Shown here piece by piece: positions 47,701 to 59,197 of a DNA stretch of 64,000 bases. Positions within the stretch are counted from its first letter, which is position 1, and each line of letters starts with the position of its first letter. The translations under genes and the position numbers were made by a program. Source of the stretch: Membranipora membranacea (Eukaryota; Bryozoa; Gymnolaemata; Cheilostomatida; Membraniporidae); contig OU612065.1 in NCBI GenBank assembly GCA_914767715.1, positions 9,116,001-9,180,000 on the forward strand. The letters run 5' to 3'. The notes beneath the pieces are model-generated. The model searched no databases, had not been told where the DNA came from, and saw only the letters and a list, made by a program, of their open reading frames with translations.

Positions 47701-50318
47701 TTTGCGGCATATACTATCTTGATGTACTGCAAGTCTTACCAAGCAAAATCGGACGGGTAGGATGGGTATCTCTGTATTTATCTAGTACATTCTTGACTCG
47801 AGGATCGCTGTCTACAGGGTGAAGTTGAGGGGCTGTTCTCACGTGATTCTGTAAATCTCTCATCTTAAAATCGTGATAACGATAGTTACTCATGTGCTGG
47901 TCAATGTTGAAGTCACAGTCTTCCTTGTAGGTATTTCCAAACTTGAATGGTGAACGAGGTATATAACCTGATGAAATATAAATACTATTATTATTGAAAT
48001 TATTATTGCAATGTAGCCATGAAAAAAAATTTCAATGGGAGTTATCTTAGAATACATGAAAAGTAGCCAACTACCACAAACAATTCTTGCATGAGGTTAC
48101 AAATTATATTTGTAATTTTTTTCTAAATTAACCTCGGCCCTGATATACCATCTGATATATCTGCTTATGGTTAAAGCATATGATCTTTGACTCCTAATGG
48201 AAAACATTCTTCGAAATCATTACAGCAGTCAATAAAATGTATTAAAAAAGAAGAAAAAAGCCGTTGGCTTACCCGTATAGCCAGGAACCATTTGCTCTGT
48301 GTACTTGTTATCTCCTGTAGCTTTTGGCAGCTCATTGCTTAAGATAGGTTTAGGGTTGGATGGGCCTACAGGAGGTAGAGGATGAACATGATCAGTTTTA
48401 CCAGATAACTGGTGAGTGTCTGTTCCGTAAGTTTTACCAACTCTATACTTTATTTGAGGGCAGTAGCCTCTGTATCTGTAGTGAAAAAAAGAAAAAGTGA
48501 TGCAGTAATAAATAAGCGCGACATGGACGTTATTAAGGAAATTATGTGATTCCGCAGAGAGTCTCGTCTTTTGTATCAGAAAAATGCGGTTAATTATTTA
48601 TGAAGAACAGGAAGCAAAGCTTAAAGACTTTGTTTGAGGCTGCTCTTTTGTATCACATCTTATTCTCCATATTTTATTCTATCATGTGAGCGATTTTCAG
48701 CTTTAGAATCCAAATATTGAGGAAGTTATGGCCTCTCAAACTGCCAAGGTGACGGCAATTTATCGGCAGTAAGAATCAGCCGGCAATCCCTAGGGTACGT
48801 CACAACCAGCTAACCTAGTTGGTCCAAGTGGCGTGATGGTAGCGTCGTTGCCTATAGGTATGGGGACCCGGGTTTGATTCCCAACCAGGTCTGAATTTTG
48901 ATCATCATCTATCTGTGTGATTATTAGTGTATTAACTAATAACTCATAATGTCTATGTCACATGTCTATGGTTGCGACATACCCCAGGGGAAACATCCGC
49001 TTATTCCCAATGCCGATTGAAGGCAATCACCCTGGAAGTTTGAGAGGCCATAACTTCCTCAATATTTGGATTCTAAAGCTGAAAATCGCTCACATGATAG
49101 AATAAAATATGGAGAATAAGATGTGATACAAAAGAGCAGCCTCAAACAAAGTCTTTAATGAGGAAATCCAATTGCTTGATATCAATAAAAATTAATGAAA
49201 TATTATTACATTTTGTACCACAGACTGCACCTACATATACATAGCTACGAAAATCATGAGACAAAAGCCTTTAGCACCTACCAAGGATCATGCTTGGGGC
49301 ATGCAGCTTCAACAACACCAAATCGATCAATAAAATTATATAGGTTATTTTCAAAATATAAATGATGCCGGATTGAATGGGATTCGTGCATGGGAAGAGA
49401 GTAGATCAAAACTATGGATTAATTTGTGATTGCTGTATACCCTTTTTATATTCCTTGAATTGTTGCTGTAATGAAGTAAGTTCATTGCATAAATGTAGGT
49501 AGTTGCAGACACAGAGTTAACCCACATTAAAAGTTGTTGCCTGCATATTATTATGATGCTCCAGCACTTCAAACCATCATTATTGCTTTATAAGATTTTT
49601 TTTATTGTGCATGGATGACGGAAAGAATGGCTAAGATTTTTTAAAGTTCTGTCTGCTACCTCACAATTTGCAAATAGCATAGCTCTGAATGGTTGGTTGT
49701 CCAGGTTTAGCAGAGCCAAACCCAAACATATAGTCAGAGCCAACTCATTATCTATATTTGACTAGCATTATTATGTATGATATCATTACATCAATTAATA
49801 AGCTGTTATAGTCTTTTGCCACCAACAGCAGGGCACTATTCATTCGTGCTTACAGAGTGAAGTTTTTGACTACGATTGGAGGTTATACCATCACCTATCC
49901 CGCCTGATAGGTCAGATACCGCACCAAATTGTGTGCATACGGGTTCTTACACAAAAATTCAACAACTTAACACATACTTGACAATGATCAAACCATGTAT
50001 GTGACCTTGCGAGAGGTATAAGGCTTCCTTTTGTAGTTTTATAAGGGAGGCTTTGGCAATTCACACATAGTAGTATATTATTTGACAAGATTAGACAAGA
50101 ATACAATTTAAAACAAATCTTAGAAATGCAGAGGCAAAAGAACAACCCTCATACACTGCATCATGAATATGTTATCCTTGGTCAGCCAACATCATTGCAT
50201 TTACCATTGCCCAGCTCATTGATCTAACTCACCCTGGGACATGGGTACCTTCTCTGAGACCAGCAAAATCCCTCCTTTGATTGAGGTCAGGGCCTCCTCC
50301 AAGAGCTATAGTGGTCAT
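44734..50318 (-). CDS. CIMIP2 (FAM166)-like ciliary microtubule inner protein
   Basis: Seven minus-strand exons join in phase: 50318-50233, 48475-48273, 47967-47740, 47572-47482, 45670-45578, 45205-45117 and 44870-44734, giving 308 residues. The protein repeats the CIMIP2/FAM166 signature PGYxGYxP...(F/Y)xxGxTY: HVPGYRGYCPQIKYRVGKTY, VPGYTGYIPRSPFKFGNTYK, MPGYKGYIPRI, and PKYTGYLPQRRFAFGNTYGD near the C-terminus. Human CIMIP2A/B are of similar size and line the lumen of doublet microtubules in motile cilia and sperm axonemes. The start is the ATG before MTTIALGGGPDLN; the stop follows SVNF. Divergent from the HDAC gene with about 340 bp between start codons. Intron 4 (47481-45671) contains an oppositely oriented small gene, and intron 1 contains a large inverted repeat with a SINE. 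Confidence 0.88.
46321..47375 (+). CDS. small cysteine-rich protein B (paralogue of A), nested in CIMIP2-like intron
   Basis: Exons 46321-46439, 46615-46692 and 47243-47375, both introns phase 2, encode 109 residues. Landmarks parallel gene A: VETHTSTECRYTI in exon 1, SLYERNCVCN ending exon 2, and EYHYHHDAKPMCHW then KCFCHVPDL in exon 3. Seven cysteines, including the two C-x-C pairs; exon 2 adds an extra one (TGCIMGGYY). Residue identity outside these blocks is low, so the pair is old or fast evolving. An in-frame stop lies just before the candidate start region (about 46282), so the start is probably ATGATG at 46321 or an acceptor at GGCAG just after it. A weak TATA-like CATATAAG is at 46266. 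The whole gene lies within one intron of the minus-strand ciliary gene. Function unknown; extracellular or ligand-like use is a guess from cysteine content only. Confidence 0.5.
48621..49158. repeat. large inverted repeat (about 123-bp arms) enclosing a tRNA-like SINE
   Basis: Left arm 48621-48743 and right arm 49035-49158 are almost exact reverse complements, for example CTTTGTTTGAGGCTGCTCTT against AAGAGCAGCCTCAAACAAAG. The roughly 290-bp centre contains the tRNA-like segment at 48821-48892. The repeat lies in intron 1 of the CIMIP2-like gene. This could be a composite foldback transposon, or a DNA transposon whose centre was hit by a SINE. Confidence 0.8.
48821..48892 (+). repeat. tRNA-derived SINE head
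   Basis: It contains an A box-like TGGCGTGATGG (48829-48839) and a B box-like GGTTTGATTCC (48871-48881) with tRNA-like spacing, then CAACCAGGTCTG. It lacks a proper cloverleaf acceptor stem and is followed by unrelated AT-rich sequence, so it is a SINE head, not a tRNA gene. Confidence 0.6.
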
Positions 50319-50656
50319 TTTTGGATAAGTACACCAGCCTCCAAAGTTGGCAACAAAAATATTTTGTGTTTGTCCTATTCTGAGGTATCTTGACAGGACA
50401 GGTGCTCTGATTGCCCTGGTTGCTATGCTCTAATGGTTGTTGCTAAGGAATTATAAAAAGTTAGAGTTATTGGGCATGATTTGATTTTTTAAAATTTGTG
50501 CCATAAAGATTAAAATAAATTTCATTGTCAGTTATCAACTTATTATGTGTTTTCTTTATGTCAATTAAAAAACAATCTACAAAAAAGAAGATTATAGATT
50601 TCAACTTTTTCCAACTCATCACTTCACTTTAAGAGTTGCCTTCTCACCAACTCAAC
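50319..50656. promoter_or_regulatory. bidirectional promoter region with RFX-like half-sites
   Basis: This is the 338 bp between the start codons of the divergent CIMIP2-like (-) and HDAC (+) genes. GGTTGCTATG at 50418-50427 and GTTGTTGCTAAGG at about 50437-50449 resemble half-sites of the X-box bound by RFX factors, which drive ciliary genes. They lie about 100-130 bp upstream of the CIMIP2-like start. The site assignment is inference. Confidence 0.4.
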
Positions 50657-53600
50657 ATGAATGCGGTCGTTGGAGCTCACAGCAAGAAGAAAGTTTGTTA
50701 TTACTATGATGGTGAGTGTAGATCAGTCTTAAAGTAGTGTGAAAATATTTTCATAACAACTGAGCACAACTAGGATACAAAGTTACTTATTGATAACCTT
50801 TAAAAATGCTTAAAACAGAAAAATATTTTCAGCCCTTTGTTATTCAGGAGAGTATGGCGTGCCATTTCACAAATAGAAAGTACCATCTCTGGTTAACTGT
50901 TTGCTAACTTTAAAATCAGGCTTAATGATCATATAATTTTAATTATGGGTTTATGATGGCTAATCAAGATTGTCTCCAACCCCCTGTATATGTATGCTGC
51001 AATAAAATGCATAGATACCACTCCCTATATATATATAACATATAAAAACTAGGCTATAATAATTAATAATAATGACAAGCTAGGCAACCACAGTCACAAT
51101 GAACAATTCTTCCGATTCTTCCGATAGGTTGATCGCCGTCGGAGTAGTTGTCTCCTTTCAAGGGCGATATGCTGTGTAGTGATAACAGAGTGAGACTTGA
51201 TTATCTGGATGTAAATAACAGTATATCAGTCATCGGAGATGTAACAGTTAGGTATTTTGTATAGCTTCACAGCCACGACTCGCAAGGGATCAATTCAAGG
51301 AGGGTTTTGGCGTCACATTCACAATCGCAGGGTTTTCAGCAGTGGGTTGTTAACATATAAGGGGAGGATAAGGAGAAATTGACAGACAACTTTTGTTAGT
51401 AATCTGGGACAACACTGTAGGGGTTTCCAGTGGATTATCAGACACCAGGCCACACCACACTCGGGACCAGATCAGGGTAACAAGTCCTTGCCCATACACT
51501 AAAATCAACCACAACAGGCGCCGGGAGCCGAGCACGGGGAAGGGGGCTTAGTGCCTTCGAGAAAACGGCAACAAATGCACAATCGAAACAACACTGAGTA
51601 CTTGTTTCATGAGTTGGTAAATATTGTTGGAGTTGAGTAAGACGAGAGCAACAAATTATAAACGGAGTAGGATGGCTAATATACAATGAAATAGGACAGT
51701 CCAGTATGTCGATGAGAGTAGTCAGTGGTGTGAGTCATAAGTCAGTAAACAATATCATGAGTCATCAGTAGTACAATAACGATCAATAGATAAATGAGCA
51801 ACAAGGGATATAGTAATGCGAACAACGAACAACATATACAGTTATCATAAATCAGTTCGATGGATAGCTGGGTTGAGATATCGGTAGACTCGGTGTTTGA
51901 AAGCATATTTCTTCACATTGGTGTTGATTGTACCAACAACAGAACCTGTCCGGGTGTTGTGATTGTGCATATGGCTTGTGGAGACTTTGCCTTCATCAAC
52001 AGCTGCTGAACCTGCAATGATTTTGAAGTACAATTTTAGATCGGAATTTTGTCGTCTTTCAGCTAGAGTCTGCCAATCGAACTGAGACATGAGATCACTG
52101 ATATGATCCGACTTCTTTTTGTGAAAAGCCCATCTGAAAGCCTTCCGATTAATCGCTTCCATAGTGTCGATGTGTTTCACCAAGTGAGGCGACCAGCTTT
52201 GAGAAGCGTATTCCAGTATAGGCCTACAAATACATTTATAGCAAATAGCTCTGGATTTTGTACGAGCTTTTTTCAAATTTCTCATCAACATATGAAGTAT
52301 TTGAGTGGCTTTTTTACATATCTCCCTGATGTGTTTGTCGAAGGATAATTGGTCATCTATATGTACACCAAGATATTTAATACTGGAGACTTGAGTCAGC
52401 TTGGAGTTGTTGAGCATGTAACTAGCCTGGGTTGAGTTATGTTTTTGACGCTGTATTCTCATGTGCTCACACTTATCCACATTAAACTTCATCTGCCAGG
52501 TGTTAGCCCACTCAATTAGTCGATCAAGATCGCTCTGCATATGATCCACATCCACCTGTGATTGTATTCGGTGAAAAGCTAAAGAGTCATCTGCAAATAG
52601 TCTAAGGTTACAAAAATGGACACAAGATGGCATGTCGTTGATATATAATAAGAACAGGAGGGGCCCCAGAACACTGCCCTGGGGCACACCAGAGGTGACA
52701 TGATGCAAAGAAGATTGGACACCATTAACTGTCACTGTGAGTAGTCGGTTGGATAGCCATTCAGATATCCAGTTGCAGGTAGATCTATGGATTCCTATGG
52801 CTTTCATCTTGAGGAGAAGTTTTGGATGCGAGACGACATCAAAAGCCTTTGAGAAGTCAAGGACTGCTAGATCAACCGGGATGTTCTGATCATAGGCTTC
52901 CACAAGGTCTGTTATGGTTGTAAGAAGCTGGGTGTCGCAACCATGTTGCTTTCTAAATCCATGCTGGCATTCTACAAGCAGATTGTTATTATCTAGGAAA
53001 TTGTTTATGTCATGACATAGAATATGTTCTAGTATTTTAGATGTAATACAGGTCATAGAGATTGGTCGGTAGTTCAGCGGATTACTGCGAGAGCCTTTCT
53101 TGTGGATTGGAATGACATTTGCAAGCTTCCAGTCGTCAGGAACAGCGCCTGTATCAAGAGAATATTGGTAGATTAATGACAATGGTTTGTAGATAAAATT
53201 TGCCAGAAACTTAAGCAAGGCAGAGGAGAGTCCGTCAGGTCCCGCACCTTTGGTGCGATCAAGTGATTGGAGTTGCTTCAGCACTCCAATTGGCTGAATC
53301 CTAATACATGAAAACTGTTGAGCAGTACATGGGTTTGTGGGGGGCTGTCTACCATCATCGTCTGTAAAGACAGAGCTGAAAGCAGATGCAAAGCAATCAG
53401 CGATATCAGCGGCTGAGTCGGACAGGCAACCATCTATCTTCTTGATTGTATTGCTGTTTCCACGCCTGTTAGAAATGAACTTGAACAGGGGTTTACTGTC
53501 TCCATTCTCGAGCTTGCTACAAATATGGTTGTTTATAAATGCATTGTAATCATGGTTTATGAGTTTATCACAGAGTTTAGATTGTTTAGACGCTTTTTCT

Positions 53601-56600
53601 CTGTTCTCGGCAGTATTGTGTAGCTTACTTGTTTTATGCCATCGCTTCCTCCGATTTACTTCCCTCTCTGTTGACTTGGACATCCAAGGGTTCGGGGTGG
53701 GCTTTCTCCTTTTGCTTGGGATGTTTTTAAAAGCGGATTTGAGAATACTGGATTTGAAGGTTTCCCAAACTGTGTTTACAGGGGCCCCAACTTTCACTTG
53801 CTGGCTAATTTCAGTTTCGATGTCATAGCAGTCAATCATTATCTCAGGGATTTTGGCCTTTTTGAAATTCCAATGAGTATGACTGAGAGAGAGTTCATTG
53901 GTTCATTGATAGCAAGGAGTATTTTATTCCTTGGCTATAGAAAGTAGTACCTACTATAACTATTGGATGAGTATTGAGAGTATTTTAATTATATCCAACT
54001 CCTCAGTATAGCAGAATGAATAAATAATAATATATATATATAGCAGGAACTTTTCGCTGATTTAACACATTGCCCGGACATTGCTGGTAATGGGGAGGGG
54101 GGGGGGGGGGTAAAGATCATATAATTTTGGAACTTCTAGCGCCAGCCATGTCAAAAAGATCAGAAGAAGTGGTGGATGTAATTGGTTTTATATCGATAGG
54201 ATAATACCAAACAATAACAAAGTTTGAATTGAATTAGATGTTCGCGCTAGAAAAAGTCGTGTAATATACCTGTTTCCCAATCCATTTAAATGCAAGTCAA
54301 CTGGACAACAAGCAAAGAAAATTTAAATAAATCGGAAGAAAGATTTTTCCAAATTCTTTAACTAGAAAATATTCACCTGTTGGCAGGTCTTCAAGACGCT
54401 TCTGTGAAACTGAACTTTGAATTATAATCAAATTGTCATGTTGTAAAGCTGTTTTGCTATGTCATCTGGTCATTTCATAATAACATATTATTCTATTTTA
54501 GGGGACATCGGAAATTATTACTACGGACAGGGACATCCGATGAAACCACACAGGATAAGGATGACACATAATCTTCTGCTTAATTATGGGCTCTACAGAA
54601 AAATGGAAATCTATGTGAGTGAAATGCTATCAAAAAGATATGTAGGATAACTTCTCAATCTCTACAAATCGCATGCCCAGACCAAATTTACTGTGATGTG
54701 AAACGTCCCAGATATTTCAATATTAGATATATAAATGTTTGGTTTGTATAGTGCTATATGCAAGGTTAGATTCTAATGCGGTTGTTTCCACCACATACCA
54801 TCATAACTTCTCAAATTTTGCTTCACAGAGACCAATGAAGGCATCAGTCGAAGAGATGACAAAGTTCCACAGTGATGACTACATCAAGTTTCTCAGAACA
54901 ATCCGACCAGATAACATGTCTGAGCACAACCGTCACATGCAACGATGTGAGTATGATGCAGATGTACAGTGTTTACCAGATTTTTTAAAAATTATTTTAC
55001 TGATAAATATGACAAATTTCGGCCTAATTTAGGTCTATTTCATTGTTTGAAGCTATTGTGTTTCTGTTTGATGTCTTTTGTTTCTTGGACTTTGAAAAAT
55101 CTCTCTCACACAATAAAGATATCTAATTGTTTTATTTCTGTGTGTTTCAAGTCAATGTAGGAGAGGATTGCCCTGTATTTGATGGTATGTATGAGTTCTG
55201 TCAGCTATCGAGTGGAGGAAGCATAGCTGGTGCCGTGAAACTCAACAAGCAACAAACAGACATAGCTGTCAACTGGGCAGGAGGTCTCCACCACGCTAAA
55301 AAGTCGGAAGCTTCTGGATTCTGTTACGTCAATGATATAGTTCTCGGAATTCTAGAATTGTTAAAGTAAGTCAATCAGTCAATTTCTTTTTTAAAGTTAT
55401 GAAACTGGTTGTTTTAGGACATTTCAGTGTAAAGCTCCACATTGTGTTACTCAAGTGGTTGTCTTTCATACAAACCTTCTGCATCTATAACACTTGAGGT
55501 ACAACTGCTCTGAGTAATAGTGCCATTATGATGTTTCACTTCAAAACATGAGAAACCAAAATGTATGTTTTATCACATCTGTCTTATGTGACATATTCAT
55601 AGGTACCACCAGAGAGTATTGTACATAGACATTGATATTCACCACGGTGACGGAGTCGAGGAAGCTTTTTATACCACGGATCGAGTCATGACTGTGTCAT
55701 TCCATAAGTATGGTGAATACTTCCCGGGAACTGGTGATCTCAGGGTAAGCAACCCATTCATATCAGTATTACTGACCAGCTACTGAATTATGACAGTGCA
55801 GTATTAAATGTACACCATTTATTTAATGATGACACAAAAGATTTGAAAACATAATCAAATAAATCAAGAATTCTATAGGAAAACTGGTGGAGCAGTGTGT
55901 ATATACTGAATTTTGTATTGAGTGATTTTACAGTGTTATTTTGATATTCACAGGACATTGGAGCAGGAAAAGGAAAATACTATGCTGTGAATTTCCCACT
56001 CAGAGATGGTATCGATGATGACTCATATGAACAAATCTTCCAACCGGTAAGTGTGACAACCTGTGAAAATCTATTAGCACCATCATGACAAAAGTTCTAT
56101 TACTAACTTTTTGGGTGGTTTTTGAATGCTAAATTTGGTGGTTGATTATTATGTCTGACAGAAGGTTTTGGGCGAGATCCAACCAAGATGAGAAACTTGA
56201 CAAGGCTGATCAAGGAACTCCGGGCAGATGAAAGAATAAAACTAAAACCATGATAATTTGGAGTTACCCTCTCTCTGAACTATTAGGTCAATGAGAGTGT
56301 AACTCCAAAATTATCATTTTTTTTTTTCATTTTTATTAGAGGTATTAACTTTATCATTCAGGTAATGTCTAAGGTGATGGAGATGTACCAGCCATCAGCT
56401 ATAGTTCTACAATGTGGTGCTGACTCACTGTCCGGTGATAGGCTCGGCTGCTTCAACCTCACACTTAAAGGTAAGTCCAACAGTCTGTTGCCTTGCCATT
56501 GTTATAGAATGAGGTCATACGTTTTGGTAATGTTCCATAGCTGGTTGTATACATATATTTTGTTATATTGCCTTTTTGCTAGAGACTCACATGTATACCG

Positions 56601-58367
56601 CATTCTTACATTTATCACAGGACATGGTCGGTGTGTCGAATTCATGAAGAAGTATAACCTACCATTGCTGCTTCTGGGTGGAGGAGGTTACACCATCAGA
56701 AATGTTGCCAGATGTTGGACCTATGAAACATCAATAGCTCTCCATTCTGATATAGCCAACGGTATGCTTCACTATTATCTGATTGAAACTAGTTCCTGAA
56801 GTTACGTATTGCTAAAAATTAAATTATGTCTTCTCTCAACTCAACTCCTTGTCTCATTGCATTGATCCTTTGTATTTTAGAGTTGCCCTATAATGATTAC
56901 TTTGAGTATTACGGGCCTGACTTTAAACTCCACCTCAGTCCATCTAATATGAGTAACCAGAATACTCCTGAGTACCTCGATAAGATCAAGTAAGTTATGT
57001 GTTTAAATTTACACTGTAGTATCATTTTTCCCTAAAAATCATAGTTTGCTAGACCAGAAAAATGATTGTGAAAATAAACCTCAAACAGAGACCGCATTTT
57101 TGTTACCAAAACCAGCTTGAGACAAAGTACCTGGTTATAAACATGATATGGCAAACTCTCAACAATTTACCTAAATCTCAAGCTATTGAATTGGAGTTTT
57201 CCACCATCATAACTCCTGTAGAGCTTTTTCTTGATCACTGCTCATCAAAACTTTATTACAGACCGACAGGGTAGAAATGATTGACACTTCACTTTATTTA
57301 ATTTCCAGATGTCGACTGTTTGAAAACTTGAGAATGTTGCCACATGCTCCTGGTGTGCAGATGAGTAATATACCTGAAGATTCTCTCACAGCTGATGATA
57401 AGGCTGATGCTGATAAAGACAATCCTGATGAAAGAATCTCTAGTAAGTTTAACTTGTCTGGTGTCTTTAATGTGGCAATTATTGTAAAGGGAGGTATCTT
57501 TTAGTTGGCTTTATTTATTTATTTTTAATTACTATATTGAATCAATTTTAATTGTTTCTTACTGGATTTACCCATGTTTTGTCGCCTCTTCTCTCTTCCC
57601 GATGTGACCAAGCTGTTGGAAACCAGTTCTATGTCGACATAAAAATTTGTTAAGTTGATAGGTTCAATTTATTTGTTATCTCTTGCTTGACTTGGTGAAA
57701 AACAGCTATGGATAAAGTCCCAGTCCCATGCTTATGAGGTATCATTAGCAAGATTGTGGTTATATCTAATAACAATGTCTTTTGCATTGCAGTCCGAGCC
57801 AGTGATAAGAGGATAGCCTGTGATGAGGACCTATCAGACAGTGAGGATGAAGGGGACGGGCGTAAGGATGACCAGAACTATAAGGCTAAAAGAGTTAAAA
57901 CAACAAACGGTGACACAAAACCAGGTACAGATAAACCAGCCACTCCCGCTGCTCCCGTCGATACTGATAAAGTCAAAATAGAGGAGACAGCTAAACCAGC
58001 TACAGAGGGAGAGAAACCCATGGATACAACTGCCAAGTGAGTGTGTAAAAGACTCTCAAAAGCATGAAATAAAGTGTTGAACAAATTACACCAGCACAAG
58101 TAGGTCTAGCGGCCGGCAAGAGCATTGTGACAGAATTTAACTGCAGTAATAAAAGAGTATCATTATCCTGTGTCCCTTGATGTCTCTCTATTGACAGCAT
58201 TCCTGTATTTCAGTGATTCTGCATCAAAAGACACTCCAGCCAGTACAGATACTCCTGCTACTAAGACTGTTGGTGACACTGCACCTGCCGAAGCCAAACC
58301 TGAACCAGCTGCTGCTCCTGTGGGGGAGGCAACTCCTGCTGTTGACTCGGCGGGTGATAAGAATTAG
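50657..58367 (+). CDS. HDAC1: class I histone deacetylase (HDAC1/2)
   Basis: 12 exons join in phase: 50657-50711, 54502-54614, 54829-54946, 55152-55365, 55603-55744, 55954-56046, 56362-56470, 56621-56761, 56881-56989, 57309-57442, 57793-58036 and 58214-58367, giving 541 residues (human HDAC1 482, HDAC2 488). It removes acetyl groups from histone lysines in nuclear SIN3, NuRD and CoREST complexes. Catalytic landmarks: [10 protein letters not shown] near 27, GGLHHAKK (His142, His143), the zinc ligands in DIDIHHGDG (Asp178, His180) and in [13 protein letters not shown], and [14 protein letters not shown] with the transition-state tyrosine. [15 protein letters not shown] is the acidic CK2-type segment typical of HDAC1/2. 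The remaining tail is longer than in vertebrates and rich in Ala/Pro/Thr/Glu/Lys. Intron 1 (3.8 kb) contains an antisense LINE. Symbol given for the HDAC1/2 ancestor; 1 versus 2 is not distinguished outside vertebrates. Confidence 0.96.
51105..53893 (-). mobile_element. 5'-truncated CR1/L2-like LINE in HDAC intron 1, open RT ORF
   Basis: A single uninterrupted minus-strand frame, 53839-51845, encodes 664 residues from the endonuclease-RT linker through the reverse transcriptase and C-terminal domain. It is open a little upstream to about 53893, where similarity stops. Visible blocks: [81 protein letters not shown] and the catalytic [10 protein letters not shown]. The endonuclease and ORF1 are missing (5' truncation). 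About 740 bp of 3' sequence follows and ends near 51105 in a tandem ATCGGAAGA repeat, a plausible LINE 3' tail. The lack of stops implies a recent insertion. It is antisense to the host gene. Confidence 0.88.
54097..54110 (+). repeat. G-rich homopolymer run
   Basis: GGGGA followed by at least 14 G lies in HDAC intron 1. Similar C or G runs occur near 4420, 33217 and 58897. Length is likely polymorphic. Confidence 0.7.
56251..56317. repeat. hairpin in HDAC intron 6
   Basis: TGATAATTTGGAGTTAC pairs with GTAACTCCAAAATTATCA across a 30-base centre that itself has CTCTC/GAGAG complementarity. The hairpin is followed by a T run. Probably a small foldback element. Confidence 0.6.
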
Positions 58368-59096
58368 GGCTCTTATAATGTAACACAAATAATTTGTAAA
58401 TTATGATGCTTGCTGAATCTGTACATAGGTAGGCAGATGGTGTTGAAATTTTTTTTTTCTTAATGTGCTGTTCAATATCTGGATCATGTAAATGAGATTT
58501 TTTATTACAATAATTCCAATCTCTCAATTCTCTCTCATCATATCATATTACACTCTTTGGCAATTTAATTGCAAACACGTCATTACTTATTCAATAATGA
58601 TTGGCAATGATTGAGAATGGCAAAGGGAGGTGGGACAGGCTAGGGCGGAGGGTAACCAATCTCGGCTTCAGAACAATGTCATGTACATAGATCTAGAACC
58701 TGATTGAGTCTCTGAAACGGTAGTTGATAATCTTGTTGCCTGTCCTAGGACAGAAGGATATGTAATTGATACCATATTTGTCCTGGTCTCAATGTTCTCT
58801 TGGCTGACATGACACAATAAGCAGGCATTTCAAATGACCCAGTTTGCATGATCTTTGTTTTACAATAACACATCATATTTCACAAATAATCACACGGGGG
58901 GGGGGGGAAATTCGATCCAAGACAATTTGTGAAAAATACCATTATTTATATTGATATATCACTGCAAGTTTAAAACTGACATCTCCTTGTGAAACATGAT
59001 TGTAAATGAAGGTACAGAAAATCAATTACCCCAAAAGGTTTGAGGGACTCTAATTCCTTGATTACACAGTAAAGAAAAAACTCCCTAGACCAAGGG

Positions 59097-59197
59097 CTCA
59101 GACAGCTGCAATGCGAGTTATAGTTATAGTTATAGTTACATTGCATTATCATTATTTGGTATTGTAATGCTACTAACTCGCATTGCAGCCATCTGAG
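59097..59197. repeat. short foldback MITE, copy 2
   Basis: Arms 59097-59120 and 59174-59197 pair as CTCAGACAGCTGCAATGCGA / TCGCATTGCAGCCATCTGAG. The sequence AGCTGCAA...TTGCAGCC and the internal ATTGTAATGCTACTAACTCGC resemble the copy at 38100-38194. A TAGTTA tandem repeat sits inside. Confidence 0.65.

Noticed and set aside
48821-48892. Functional tRNA gene
   Set aside because: A and B boxes are present, but the acceptor and anticodon stems do not fold; a SINE head is more likely. The same applies to 60230-60305 and 1-60.
53337-53828. Plus-strand ORFs in HDAC intron 1
   Set aside because: Antisense shadows of the LINE reverse-transcriptase ORF.
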